Shown one piece after another: positions 43,897-53,118 of a stretch of 64,000 bases of DNA (its first letter is position 1; the number at the start of each line of letters is the position of its first letter). The notes beneath the pieces were generated by a model. The model was not told the origin of the DNA. It made no database searches and saw nothing but the letters and a program-made list of their open reading frames with translations. The stretch is taken from positions 310,001 through 374,000 of the forward strand of contig NC_021182.1 in NCBI RefSeq assembly GCF_000389635.1. The letters run 5' to 3'. The stretch is from Clostridium pasteurianum BC1 (lineage in GTDB: Bacteria; Bacillota; Clostridia; Clostridiales; Clostridiaceae). Position numbers and translations under genes: made by a program.

Positions 43897-46239
43897 ATGA
43901 TTAGTAAGGTTTATGTAGGAAATAAAAGCGTATCAAAAATTATGCTTGGTAATAAAATTATAAATTTTGTAGAAGCATTTAATAGAATCTTAAATTTACA
44001 AGATGTAGAGTTAACACTAACGGGGAACTGGTTAGACAGCAGTTTGTTAGGTTATGATGGTTCTTCCACAAAGTATTCTACTAGTGTTGGTGATAAAGCT
44101 GAATGGAATTTTTATGTACCTGATAATTCGAATTATGAAGTGTATGCGTGGTTTCCACGAGGTACAACAGATAATGCAAGTGAGGTTAAATATTCAATTA
44201 GTTCTTTAAATGGATATTGGGAAAAGGTCATAAATCAAAATGAAAATTATAGTAATTGGGTTAAACTAGCAACAGTAACTGGAACTGGTGGAACAGCTTT
44301 AAAAGTAACAGTCCAAGTATCTGTATCTGTAAATACTAGAATTAATGCTATTAGGGTTGTACAGACAACTGCTACAGCAGATGATACTACAGATATAAAT
44401 GGTAGTCAGGATACAACGACAATTGCAACTTTTATAAATCAGAGTGGTTATGACTTAGATAAAACGAAGAGAGCCACAATAACTAATGTGCCCGATGATA
44501 CACCTTTTACAATTAAAAAAGCAAGTGATAATTCTGTAGTATATAATGGTACGGTTACTGGTCAAATAGTCAATTTTTCTGACTTTAATCCAAGCGCTGT
44601 AGAGGAATATTATATAGAATGTAGTGGTATAACATCTTATAACTTTAAAATTGCTAAATATCTATTACAGAGAGTATCTATTAATCCAGCTCTAAGATTT
44701 ATGGATGGCTCAAGGCAAGATACATGGGATGTTGGAGGAAATACTGGATATGGGTGGAGAGATTCGCACCAGTTCTCGTTTGAATTGAACTCTTTAGTAT
44801 TGCAGTATATGGCTAACCCGAGTGCATATGATAGAATGACTTATGGTATTTCGCATTTGAGCGGAACACAATACACTGAATTAAGGACACAAAATGAGCC
44901 TGATATAATTTGGCTTGTGAAATTTGGTGCTATGAGATACTATGATTTAAAAACAAATCAAAGTAAAAACTTACATGCATTTATAAAAGGTCAGCTTGCT
45001 TATTTTTTATATCTTTACCCAGACATAAGTGACTATGTCAGTCAAAGCTTCTATGAAATGATTAGAACTCTTACTGTTTCAGAATGGAGCAATCCAAACT
45101 GTAATTTACAATGGTATGAAGTGAGTGACGGAACGGATAATAATTTATTTGAAGTACAAAGTGTTATAGGTGATATAAAAGGACAAAAGCCACCTGGATA
45201 TGCAATAGTACCAAATCTATTAATGTATGAAGTGGCCAAGCGAGATGGATTAGCTAATTATCAAGACTTTTTTACTGCTGCATACAATAACTGTGAGTGG
45301 CTAATTAACAATGTTGATTTAGATAATCCTATTTACACTAAAGGGCAAAGAATGAACGAGCATATTACAATGGAAGGCTTGACATATTTTTATGAGATGT
45401 ACCCAGAGGATGCTCCAGCAGGCTTATATAATAAGATAAAGCAATGGGCACAAACAATGGTTAACCGTTCCAATAACTTATGGGATATGAGAAAATATGC
45501 AGACATTAATGATAATACAGCTTATGCTAGCATGAACCAGTGGACAGGTGGAGGAAATGCCTATAACGAAGTTGGTAATCCTGCTGGATTTATGGCGGTA
45601 GCTTATGCAGTTTGTAGAGTGTTATATTCTGAAGATTCAGTATTAAAAACCAGATTACAGGAAATAGGTATAGCACAAATGGATTCTGTATTTGGACGAA
45701 ATCCTTTTGGAAGACATTTCAGCTATGACGCACCCACAGAAATTGAAGGGGTAGATGCTGGTTGGTTTACATTTTTGAATGGTGGATATGGTGACCTAAT
45801 GAGTGTTGCTGGTGTTTTAGATGGAAGTCCTAAAGAATCTGCTTATCCGTTTAATCCCGTAGCAGACCCAGGATACACAGAGGGATGGGTGGCTTTCAAT
45901 ACGTGCTGGAATGATTCTCTTGCTTATTCTGCAAGCAATGATGTAGAAGTAAAAATATTTGATTCTACATTTATAAATGAAATAAGTTCGGCAAGTGCAG
46001 GAAATACAATAGGTATTAGGCTTAAAGCTCCACTTAATTTTAACGAAAATGTAGCAGAAACAGGTGAAGTTGATATAACTTTGAGTAATGGAACTAAATC
46101 TAAATTGACTGTTACTGAAGCAAGCAATAATGATTATTATTTTACTGCTACTTATGTAGTACCTGCAGATGTTACTTATGTGGATGTATCTTACGGATAT
46201 GGATTATTTAAGAAAAGTGTTAGGGTTAATATAGTATAA
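43897..46239 (+). CDS. GH9-like tail-associated protein with phage adaptor and binding domains
   Basis: 780 residues. Residues 1-30 (SKVYVGNKSVSKIMLGNKII) are the adaptor seen at the start of phage tail proteins. Next is a binding-type beta domain (about 30-150), then an Ig-like domain as at the N-terminus of GH9 cellulases (INQSGYDLDKTKRATITNVP), then a large alpha domain. GH9 landmarks GWRDSHQFSFEL and VFGRNPFGRHFSY are recognisable, but the usual DxxD appears as D-S-H-Q, and the C-terminal acid glutamate is not obvious in FNTCWNDSLAY. It may bind a polysaccharide or use a changed mechanism. GAGGGG sets ATG 43897. Confidence 0.72.
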   Translation: MISKVYVGNKSVSKIMLGNKIINFVEAFNRILNLQDVELTLTGNWLDSSLLGYDGSSTKYSTSVGDKAEWNFYVPDNSNYEVYAWFPRGTTDNASEVKYSISSLNGYWEKVINQNENYSNWVKLATVTGTGGTALKVTVQVSVSVNTRINAIRVVQTTATADDTTDINGSQDTTTIATFINQSGYDLDKTKRATITNVPDDTPFTIKKASDNSVVYNGTVTGQIVNFSDFNPSAVEEYYIECSGITSYNFKIAKYLLQRVSINPALRFMDGSRQDTWDVGGNTGYGWRDSHQFSFELNSLVLQYMANPSAYDRMTYGISHLSGTQYTELRTQNEPDIIWLVKFGAMRYYDLKTNQSKNLHAFIKGQLAYFLYLYPDISDYVSQSFYEMIRTLTVSEWSNPNCNLQWYEVSDGTDNNLFEVQSVIGDIKGQKPPGYAIVPNLLMYEVAKRDGLANYQDFFTAAYNNCEWLINNVDLDNPIYTKGQRMNEHITMEGLTYFYEMYPEDAPAGLYNKIKQWAQTMVNRSNNLWDMRKYADINDNTAYASMNQWTGGGNAYNEVGNPAGFMAVAYAVCRVLYSEDSVLKTRLQEIGIAQMDSVFGRNPFGRHFSYDAPTEIEGVDAGWFTFLNGGYGDLMSVAGVLDGSPKESAYPFNPVADPGYTEGWVAFNTCWNDSLAYSASNDVEVKIFDSTFINEISSASAGNTIGIRLKAPLNFNENVAETGEVDITLSNGTKSKLTVTEASNNDYYFTATYVVPADVTYVDVSYGYGLFKKSVRVNIV

Positions 46240-46317
46240 TTAAGTGCAATTTTTATTTACAAAAATTGATAAAAAGTGTAATATTAAACCGATAATATAT
46301 GAAAAAGGGGGATTAAT

Positions 46318-47394
46318 ATGCACATAACACTTAACTATATGGTAGTATTATATATTAGCCTAATTGTAATATTGCCATTACTTTTATTAGTAGAAAGCAA
46401 AACATTTAAGTTCAATACATACAACTCTAACTATTTAGCCAAAAATAATACAGATATATTAAAGGGGTTGTCTGTAGTAATAATTATCTTTCATCACTTA
46501 TCTTTATTCTTAACAAATGGTGGCATTTACAAGACTGTTATTTCAAAAGTTGGTTTTCTTGCCGTATCTATATTTTTATTTGTATCTGGGTACGGACTAA
46601 TGGTACAGTTTGCAAGAAAAAAGAATGAATATTTTAAAGGTTATTTCAAAAACAAAATATTAAAACTGTATTTAGTGTTCTTTTTCTCTAATATAATTTG
46701 TACTATTTTAAGCAATGTAATATTAAATGCTCAATATAATTTTGTAGATATAATTAAATCGTCATTGCTCATGAATTTCGCTGATGGAAGAGTATTGTGG
46801 TTTGTTGCTGTTATATTATATTTCTATATTGCATTTTATATTGCATTTAAGTTTTTCAAAAACAATACGGCTGTAATAGTTATATTTATATCGTGGATAT
46901 TATGGATAGGATTAAATATTGCTTTACATCATGGAGCTTGGTATTATAATTCTGCTATTAGTTTCCCTGTAGGTATTATTTTTGGGAAATATGCAGATCA
47001 AATATTTGCTTTTGCTAAAAAATATTATTTAATTTTAACCTCTGGAAGCTTGATTTTATTTTTATTAAGCATGGCTGCATATATAAAAGGAATTGATAAG
47101 TTACAGTTTATTATCCCAATACTATTTACTTTTGTGATAGTCTTATTATTGATGAAAGTTAGTTTAAAATCAAGATTTTTCAATTTTATGAACGGTATAT
47201 CGTTTGAATTTTATTTGTTTCAAATTCTTGCTTTAAATATTGTTTTCCAGACGGATAATAAGACAAGTAGTTTATATTTCTTTTTAGCGTTTTTAATTAC
47301 TGTAGTTTTATCTAAAATTTTAAATGTCTTTATTGGTTTTATATTTAACTTTATACCAAAAAGATTAATGAAAGAAGATAGGCTAGAAGTCTAA
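46318..47394 (+). CDS. Membrane acyltransferase (acyltransferase-3 family)
   Basis: 358 residues with about ten hydrophobic segments. The family motif is at NNTDILKGLSVVIIIFHHLS, with the catalytic histidine pair region IIFHH, and later FVSGYGLM and GRVLWFVAVILYFY. Such proteins O-acetylate cell-wall or surface sugars. It is not a virion part; lying between tail genes it is probably lysogenic-conversion cargo that alters the host surface, for example to block other phages. GGGGGA upstream. Confidence 0.85.
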   Translation: MHITLNYMVVLYISLIVILPLLLLVESKTFKFNTYNSNYLAKNNTDILKGLSVVIIIFHHLSLFLTNGGIYKTVISKVGFLAVSIFLFVSGYGLMVQFARKKNEYFKGYFKNKILKLYLVFFFSNIICTILSNVILNAQYNFVDIIKSSLLMNFADGRVLWFVAVILYFYIAFYIAFKFFKNNTAVIVIFISWILWIGLNIALHHGAWYYNSAISFPVGIIFGKYADQIFAFAKKYYLILTSGSLILFLLSMAAYIKGIDKLQFIIPILFTFVIVLLLMKVSLKSRFFNFMNGISFEFYLFQILALNIVFQTDNKTSSLYFFLAFLITVVLSKILNVFIGFIFNFIPKRLMKEDRLEV

Positions 47395-47455
47395 CAATAT
47401 AATATTTAATTTACAATAGGAAAATTGGTCGCAATAAAGAGGGTAAGAAAGTACA

Positions 47456-47638
47456 TTGGAAGATTTAAAAAAATTAAAGATATTGATGGAAAAATACAGG
47501 AAAATATTTAAAATAAGTAAATACAACGACAAATATTTAGCTAAGGGTACCATGGATAATACTTTAAGTATATCCGTGGTAATATTATATAATATATGTA
47601 AACTGTGGAGGGGAACTAATGAATTGCGGAAAATATGA
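47456..47638 (+). pseudogene. Remnant of a second acyltransferase N-terminus
   Basis: A 60-codon frame in which KYNDKYLAKGTMDNTLSISV, then VILYNICKLW, aligns with YNSNYLAKNNTDILKGLSVV, then IIIFHHLSLF of the intact gene upstream; the DNA is also alike. The catalytic histidines are lost and the rest of the protein is absent. Probably debris from a duplication or exchange. Confidence 0.55.
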
Positions 47639-48839
47639 CAATAAACTAGATAATCCACTAAATGATAAAGTTGAAGTTATTAAAAGAAAACTAAATCAAA
47701 AAGTAATTTTTGGAATAACAATTTTAATTGTTATTGCAATTGGAACAGCTATATTTGTATATAGCAAATCGAAAATAATTGAAAGTAATATTGATCCAAC
47801 GAGTGCTAATGCTAGTGATATTTTAACTGATAGGGTTTTAGTATGGTCAGATGAATTTAACGGTAAAACTTTAGATACTAGCAAATGGCGTTATGTATTT
47901 GGAAGGAGAGATCTAGATAATGGAACACCTAGGCAGTATTACCCACTAGACCCAAGTAAGAATGTGTATATTGAAAATGGTAACTTAGTACTAAAAGCAA
48001 TAAAAAATAACCCATATCCAAACTACAATTGGTCAGCAGCATTTGTTGAAACAAATAATTTATTTGAGTTTCAATATGGAAGAATTGAAGCAAGGATAAA
48101 GTATAGTGATGTACCAGGCTCATACGCCACTTTATGGACATTAGGAGCAAATTATGATAGAACTCAGAAATTAGTTGATGGTAAAAGCGATGAAAATATA
48201 GGTGTGCCATGGCCTAAGAGCGGAGAAATGGACATAGCAGAATTTAATTCTACTGGCAGCCCTGCATGTAACTTACATTACGGTGATAATGCTAGTACAC
48301 ATAAGCAAATTGGTAGAACTAGTTTGGGTGTAAATGGAACAGAATGGCATATATACGCAGTAGAATGGACACCGGAATCAATTAAATTTTATGTTGATGG
48401 AGTATTGAAAAGATCAGTAAACTTAGATGATTTAACATATAATAATTACAATTCATTTAAACTACCATATTATTTAATGATTAACTCAGGAGTAGCTTGG
48501 GATAACAAACCTAGTGCTAATGTTAACGAACTAACTACATTAGTTGATTGGGTTAGAGTTTATGCACCAGTAGGAATATCAAAAATAGTAAATGCAAATT
48601 CAATATCCTTAGATACTAATCAAGTAAATTTAAATGTAGGAGACACTTATGCTTTATGCACAACTTTCACGCCTGATGAAACATGTGATAAAACATTAAA
48701 ATGGACGAGTAGTGATGAATCAGTTGCAATGGTGTATGGTGGGAAAATAACTGCTTTAAAGTCAGGAACTGCAGTTATTACTGCAGAAACTAAAAATAAT
48801 AAAACAGCTACTTGTAAAGTGACAGTAACTGCACCATAA
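47619..48839 (+). CDS. Membrane-anchored GH16 beta-glucanase with BIG2-type Ig domain
   Basis: 406 residues. One N-terminal transmembrane anchor (VIFGITILIVIAIGTAIFVY, about residues 29-48) is followed by a GH16 domain: LVWSDEFNGKTLDTSKWRY, FQYGRIEARIKYSD, and the catalytic E-x-D-xx-E in SGEMDIAEFNST. The last 80 residues form a BIG2 domain (ISLDTNQVNLNVGDTYAL, LKWTSSDESVAMVYGGKITA). It should hydrolyse laminarin- or lichenin-like beta-glucans outside the cell. GGAGGGG upstream. The type II anchor suggests expression in the lysogen rather than packaging in the virion. Confidence 0.88.
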   Translation: MNCGKYDNKLDNPLNDKVEVIKRKLNQKVIFGITILIVIAIGTAIFVYSKSKIIESNIDPTSANASDILTDRVLVWSDEFNGKTLDTSKWRYVFGRRDLDNGTPRQYYPLDPSKNVYIENGNLVLKAIKNNPYPNYNWSAAFVETNNLFEFQYGRIEARIKYSDVPGSYATLWTLGANYDRTQKLVDGKSDENIGVPWPKSGEMDIAEFNSTGSPACNLHYGDNASTHKQIGRTSLGVNGTEWHIYAVEWTPESIKFYVDGVLKRSVNLDDLTYNNYNSFKLPYYLMINSGVAWDNKPSANVNELTTLVDWVRVYAPVGISKIVNANSISLDTNQVNLNVGDTYALCTTFTPDETCDKTLKWTSSDESVAMVYGGKITALKSGTAVITAETKNNKTATCKVTVTAP

Positions 48840-48888
48840 AAACTTATAAAAATGGAAACACGCAATAGGAATATATAGCGAACTAACT

Positions 48889-48917
48889 AAAAGGACAGCT
48901 ACTAGCTGCCCTTTTAA
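48889..48917 (+). terminator. Terminator after GH16
   Basis: AAAGGACAGCT / AGCTGCCCTTT stem followed by TAAAG; ends the cargo transcript. Confidence 0.65.
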
Positions 48918-49047
48918 AGTGGTGAATTGGATTATACTGATAGAATTTTGTAAAAATATTTACAATAATAATTTATATTATTTAATCATTATTGTAACCA
49001 ATTAAAAATGTGTTATACCAATATTGGTAAATTTAATATATAATGTC

Positions 49048-49080
49048 AAAGGATTTAGATTAATTTCTAAGTCCTTTTTT
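49048..49080 (+). terminator. Second terminator before the tail-tip gene
   Basis: AAAGGA-TTTAGA / TTCTAAG-TCCTTT stem followed by TTTT, 30 bases upstream of the tail-tip gene. Two terminators mark the end of the inserted cargo segment. Confidence 0.65.
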
Positions 49081-49109
49081 CATGCTCAAAGTTAGGAGGA
49101 GGCTAAAAT

Positions 49110-51077
49110 TTGTATAGAGTAATTATCATAAATGGTGAAGAAACAACTATAGTAAATGAACCTATAGCAAATCAGGAAGCTCCAAAAGTTACTACTGGGG
49201 ATTATCATAATATTTTATCTCAACCGGATTCCTTTGACTTTGCTATACCTATAATGAATCCTGGATGGGGAAAAATTAAATGCCTTAAGACAAAAGTGAA
49301 AATTATTGACACTAGGGATAATTCAACTCTATTTGTAGGTAGAGTAGTACCTTATAAAGATGGAGAAGATACCAGCGGTATCTTTGATGGTCAAGCTACT
49401 TGTGAAGGAGCTTTAGGATATCTTAATGATTCTCTTACACGTAGATGGCATTTAGCAAATAAAACTCCTGAAGAAATATTGCAATTTTTATTAGATCAGC
49501 ATAATTCAACAATGGGAAGTGGCAATTCTAGAAAAATTCAGCTTGGAACTGTAGAGCCAACTCTAGCTATTACAGTGGATACAAACTTTGAAAGTACTTT
49601 AAATACGATAATAACAAAGCTTGTAAATATTCTGGGGGGAGATATAAGAGTTCAGGAACGTGATGGAATTCTATACTTAGATTATTTAAATAGTATTGGA
49701 CAAGACAGAAATGTTACAGTAATGATGAATGAAAATATGGATTCCATAACTAGAGAGAACGATCCTTCTGATTTAGCTAATAGACTTATTTGCCATGGAT
49801 ATGGAGAAGGAATAAATCAGTTGGATATATCAAGTGTAAACAATGGTGTTATATATGTAGAAGATGAAGATTCAATAGCTGAATATGGGGTTATAGAAGG
49901 GCATTATACTAACTCTGAAATACAAAACGCATATACTCTTATGCAAGCAGGAAAAACAGCTTTAAAAGATAGTAAGCAGCCTAAAGTTACTTTAGATACA
50001 AGTATGACAGATAGAAGTGTATTAGAAGAATATAATTTCGAAAAATACAATCTTGGAGATACTTTGCATATCATGAATTCTATATTAGATATAGATGTTT
50101 ATGCGAGAGTTACAGAAGAAAAGTTTAGTATATTAGCTCCACAGGATAAGGATATAGTAATTTCAACAAGACCTTTAGGGTTTATTGATCAGATAATAGA
50201 TTTGAAACAGAGGACTGCAAGCATTGAGAATGCTCCACAAGGTAATACTTGTTTAATATCTTTAAACAAAGCAGAAAATGCAGATGCAACCCACCCTATA
50301 ACTTTTGACCTAGACATACCAGATGAAGCTATTAATATCAACAAAGTTTATATTAATCTACATGGCAGACCATATAGAGCTTATGAAAAAGGTGCTACAG
50401 CTCAACAGGTTGTATCAACCAGTGGCCCAAGTTCTAAATCAACAAGTGACAGTGGAGGGCAAAGTACACAGACAAGCACAAGTGGGGGAGCCAGTACTCA
50501 AACATCAAGTAATGGAGGTGGTGCTACAGTAACAAGTTCAGGCGGTGGTGGACATACCCATTTGATAGGCATGAATACGGGTGGGGATACAAAACCGTCT
50601 ACTTACAGAGATTTTCTATGTTCTGCAAGTCAAGGACAAGATACTACATGGTTCAAGCTTGCTGTAAGTAATGATTATCTTGGAGCCAACTTATATACTT
50701 ATTCAACTACGGATCACACTCATGATGTTTCTGTCCCTAGTCATTCACATTCAGTGAGCATACCAGGGCATACCCACAATGTAAGTATTCCTAGTCATTC
50801 ACATGGAATGGACCACACTCATGAAATAACTATTCCAGAGCAGGATATTACGATAAAGTATGGCATTTATGAAGATACTTATCCTAAGAATGTGAAAATA
50901 TCTGTGAATGGTAATGATGTAGGTGTTAATTATTCAGGAGATGCAGCTATAGATGAATATAATATAGATATTACAGCTCATGTTAATAAAGGAAATAATA
51001 AAGTAGAAATTACTACAGATCAGAATGGTCGAGTTGAAGCAACAGTTTATGCTCAAATATTTATACAGTCGAAGTAA
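49110..51077 (+). CDS. Tail-tip/endopeptidase-like tail protein with HxH fibre tip
   Basis: 655 residues from a TTG start after GGAGGAGGC. The N-terminal two thirds match siphovirus tail-hub proteins (prophage tail endopeptidase type): ISQPDSFDFAIPIMNPGWGK-like start, RRWHLANKTPEEILQFLLDQ, NTIITKLVNILGGDIRVQER. Then come a Ser/Gly/Thr-rich linker (about 430-480) and a tip with many HxH pairs (DHTHDV, PSHSHSV, PGHTHNV, PSHSHGMDHTHE), like metal-binding fibre tips, and a final beta domain. The usual place directly after Dit has been taken by the fibre and cargo genes. Confidence 0.85.
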   Translation: MYRVIIINGEETTIVNEPIANQEAPKVTTGDYHNILSQPDSFDFAIPIMNPGWGKIKCLKTKVKIIDTRDNSTLFVGRVVPYKDGEDTSGIFDGQATCEGALGYLNDSLTRRWHLANKTPEEILQFLLDQHNSTMGSGNSRKIQLGTVEPTLAITVDTNFESTLNTIITKLVNILGGDIRVQERDGILYLDYLNSIGQDRNVTVMMNENMDSITRENDPSDLANRLICHGYGEGINQLDISSVNNGVIYVEDEDSIAEYGVIEGHYTNSEIQNAYTLMQAGKTALKDSKQPKVTLDTSMTDRSVLEEYNFEKYNLGDTLHIMNSILDIDVYARVTEEKFSILAPQDKDIVISTRPLGFIDQIIDLKQRTASIENAPQGNTCLISLNKAENADATHPITFDLDIPDEAININKVYINLHGRPYRAYEKGATAQQVVSTSGPSSKSTSDSGGQSTQTSTSGGASTQTSSNGGGATVTSSGGGGHTHLIGMNTGGDTKPSTYRDFLCSASQGQDTTWFKLAVSNDYLGANLYTYSTTDHTHDVSVPSHSHSVSIPGHTHNVSIPSHSHGMDHTHEITIPEQDITIKYGIYEDTYPKNVKISVNGNDVGVNYSGDAAIDEYNIDITAHVNKGNNKVEITTDQNGRVEATVYAQIFIQSK

Positions 51078-51100
51078 GTACCTATATAGGTGCTTTTTTA
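51076..51100 (+). terminator. Terminator after the tail-tip gene
   Basis: AGTACCTA / TAGGTGCT hairpin followed by TTTTTT. Confidence 0.65.
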
Positions 51101-51126
51101 TTTTTCAATAATTTAGGAGGTGCTTT

Positions 51127-51441
51127 ATGGATAACGCAACTATAGGACTAATATGTACAGTCATAGGTGCAGTTTTAGGTGTTGTTGGAACTATTACTGG
51201 TATGAGAAAAGCTTCAAAGGAGAATGAAAAGGACATAGAAAATAAAGCAGAAAAATCGGCAGAATGTAATACAAGGATTGAAACAAAGCTTGACTATATA
51301 GGAAAGGACGTTAAGGACATTAAGTACGATATCCGAACTCATGAGGCTAGAATGGGGAGTATTGAAGAAAGAGTAACCAGGGTAGAAGAAAGTGCAAAAT
51401 CAGCCCACAAAAGGCTTGATGGTATAGAAAGGGAGGAATAA
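51127..51441 (+). CDS. XhlA-like membrane/coiled-coil lysis-region protein
   Basis: 104 residues: one N-terminal transmembrane segment (IGLICTVIGAVLGVVGTITG), then a charged coiled coil ending RVEESAKSAHKRLDGIEREE. The same design as haemolysin XhlA-type proteins beside phage lysins and holins. GGAGG upstream; six bases before the lysin start. Confidence 0.7.
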   Translation: MDNATIGLICTVIGAVLGVVGTITGMRKASKENEKDIENKAEKSAECNTRIETKLDYIGKDVKDIKYDIRTHEARMGSIEERVTRVEESAKSAHKRLDGIEREE

Positions 51442-51446
51442 TTATT

Positions 51447-52406
51447 ATGGTAATGAAAGGAATAGATATTTACAGTGACACTATAATTACAGACTGGAAC
51501 GCAGTCAAAGTAGATGGGGTTCAGGCAGTTTATATTAAAGCAACTGAAGGGTTAACTTATGTTAATCCTTTAATGGATAGCCAGTACAAGAACGCTAAAG
51601 ACAGAGGGTTAAAAGTAGGATTTTATCACTTTGCAGCTAGAAATGCACCAGCACAAGAATATCAGCACTTTATAAACACTATAGGTAAATATCAGCAAGA
51701 TTTAAAACCATGGTTAGATTATGAGGTGGCTAATCCGGACATGAATTTTGTTGCTGCATTTATGGCTCTTAATCCTGGTTTACTGTTATATGCAGCTCAT
51801 AATGTAGCAGATGCTTCGGGACTTCCTAAAAATAAAATAGTAATAGCTGAACCTAATACAAGTCCTTTAGATACAAGAGGTTATGCAGGTATTCAATATA
51901 CATGGACTGGAAGATTACCAGGAACTCAGGGGAATATGGATATAGATCTATTCTCTAATGATGTATTAATAGATGCTAATAATGTAGTTTTGGCAGCAGC
52001 TCCACAGGTAGCGCAGCCAGTACAGCAAGGAGATCCAGCAGTAAGAATTATTCAAATGCAACTTAATACATTACTAAAAAAGGGACTTGTAGTAGACAGT
52101 TTTGATGGACCAGTTACAACAGCAGCTAAAAAAGAATTCCAAGGTATAATGGGATTAGTTCAAGATGCTGTATGGGGACCTAAGACAATAGCAGCAGTAA
52201 CAGAAATTTACTCAAAACCTTTAGACGGAGTAAAAGAAATTCATCACGAGTATGCTACAAGATTCATACAATGGGTAGTAGGTGCTTCGATAGATGGGAT
52301 CTTTGGAAACGAAACAAAGATAAAAGTGCAAAATTGGCAGGCATCTCATGGGTTAACGCCTGATGGAGTAGTTGGACCCGCAACATGGGCTAAGATGTTA
52401 GGCTAA
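51447..52406 (+). CDS. GH25 endolysin with two peptidoglycan-binding repeats
   Basis: 319 residues. GH25 muramidase domain at 1-180: KGIDIYSDTIITDWNAVK, YIKATEGLTYVNP, GFYHFAARNA, LDYEV, IQYTWTGRLPG. Two peptidoglycan_binding_1 repeats follow (IIQMQLNTLLKKGLVVDSFD..., FIQWVVGASIDGIFGNETKI..., GVVGPATWAKML). No signal peptide, so release depends on the holin. GGAGGAATAATT precedes ATG 51447. Confidence 0.94.
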   Translation: MVMKGIDIYSDTIITDWNAVKVDGVQAVYIKATEGLTYVNPLMDSQYKNAKDRGLKVGFYHFAARNAPAQEYQHFINTIGKYQQDLKPWLDYEVANPDMNFVAAFMALNPGLLLYAAHNVADASGLPKNKIVIAEPNTSPLDTRGYAGIQYTWTGRLPGTQGNMDIDLFSNDVLIDANNVVLAAAPQVAQPVQQGDPAVRIIQMQLNTLLKKGLVVDSFDGPVTTAAKKEFQGIMGLVQDAVWGPKTIAAVTEIYSKPLDGVKEIHHEYATRFIQWVVGASIDGIFGNETKIKVQNWQASHGLTPDGVVGPATWAKMLG

Positions 52407-52437
52407 AAGGGATTATAGGAAACTATAGTCCTTTTTT
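52406..52437 (+). terminator. Terminator after the endolysin
   Basis: AAAGGGATTATAG / CTATAGTCCTTT stem, GAAA loop, then T run. The holin gene follows, with its own ribosome site. Confidence 0.75.
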
Positions 52438-52465
52438 AATTTAAATAAATTGGAGGAATGTAAAA

Positions 52466-52837
52466 ATGATAAGTCAAACAGTTATAAATGAAATTATTAT
52501 ACCAATCATAGGTGCTAGTGTAGTTACAGTGCTTGAGATTGGAAGAAGACAACTAAAAGCTTTCTTAGATGCGCATAAGGAGCTTATAGAAAAGCAGAAA
52601 GAAGCTGTTATACAGACTATAGGAACAGAGAAATATAATAAAGATGTAGCTATAGTAAAAAATGCTGTATTTGCTGTAGAGCAGTTAGGTAAAGAGTTTA
52701 ACTGGGAAGGTGCTATTAAGCATAGTAAAGTTTTAGAATTGATTACTGGCAAGACAGGACTTACAGATGATGAGATATTTAATATTATAAAAGGTGCTGT
52801 TTTAGAAGTTAACAATTTTAAAAATGATATAGTGTAA
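52466..52837 (+). CDS. LL-H-type phage holin
   Basis: 123 residues. One N-terminal hydrophobic segment (INEIIIPIIGASVVTVLEIG), then an amphipathic helical region (FLDAHKELIEKQKEAVIQTI) and FAVEQLGKEFNWEGAIKHSK, as in LL-H family holins. It lets the signal-less GH25 lysin reach the wall. GGAGG upstream. Confidence 0.83.
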   Translation: MISQTVINEIIIPIIGASVVTVLEIGRRQLKAFLDAHKELIEKQKEAVIQTIGTEKYNKDVAIVKNAVFAVEQLGKEFNWEGAIKHSKVLELITGKTGLTDDEIFNIIKGAVLEVNNFKNDIV

Positions 52838-53118
52838 AAATAATTTTCTAGTTTTAGGATTAGGATCATAGTTATTTGTTGATTACGACATAAAATGATT
52901 TTTACTTAATTTGTACTTTTTTAAATGCGATAACAATATTATGAAATTATAAAAAAATATGTAAAAAAATATACATTTACCACATAAAAACACCCTTTTG
53001 TGACATATATATTGAATTTATGTAAAATTTTATTTAATATTAATCTATTGGATATCCAAAGTTTTAGAACGATAATTTTTTAATTAGTGAATTATATTAA
53101 AAAACTAGGGGGCAATGT
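52838..53118. other. AT-rich gap between holin and late cargo genes
   Basis: 281 bases with no supported frame or clear promoter hexamers; GGGGG just before ATG 53119 is the ribosome site. It marks the change from phage core genes to cargo. Confidence 0.3.
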
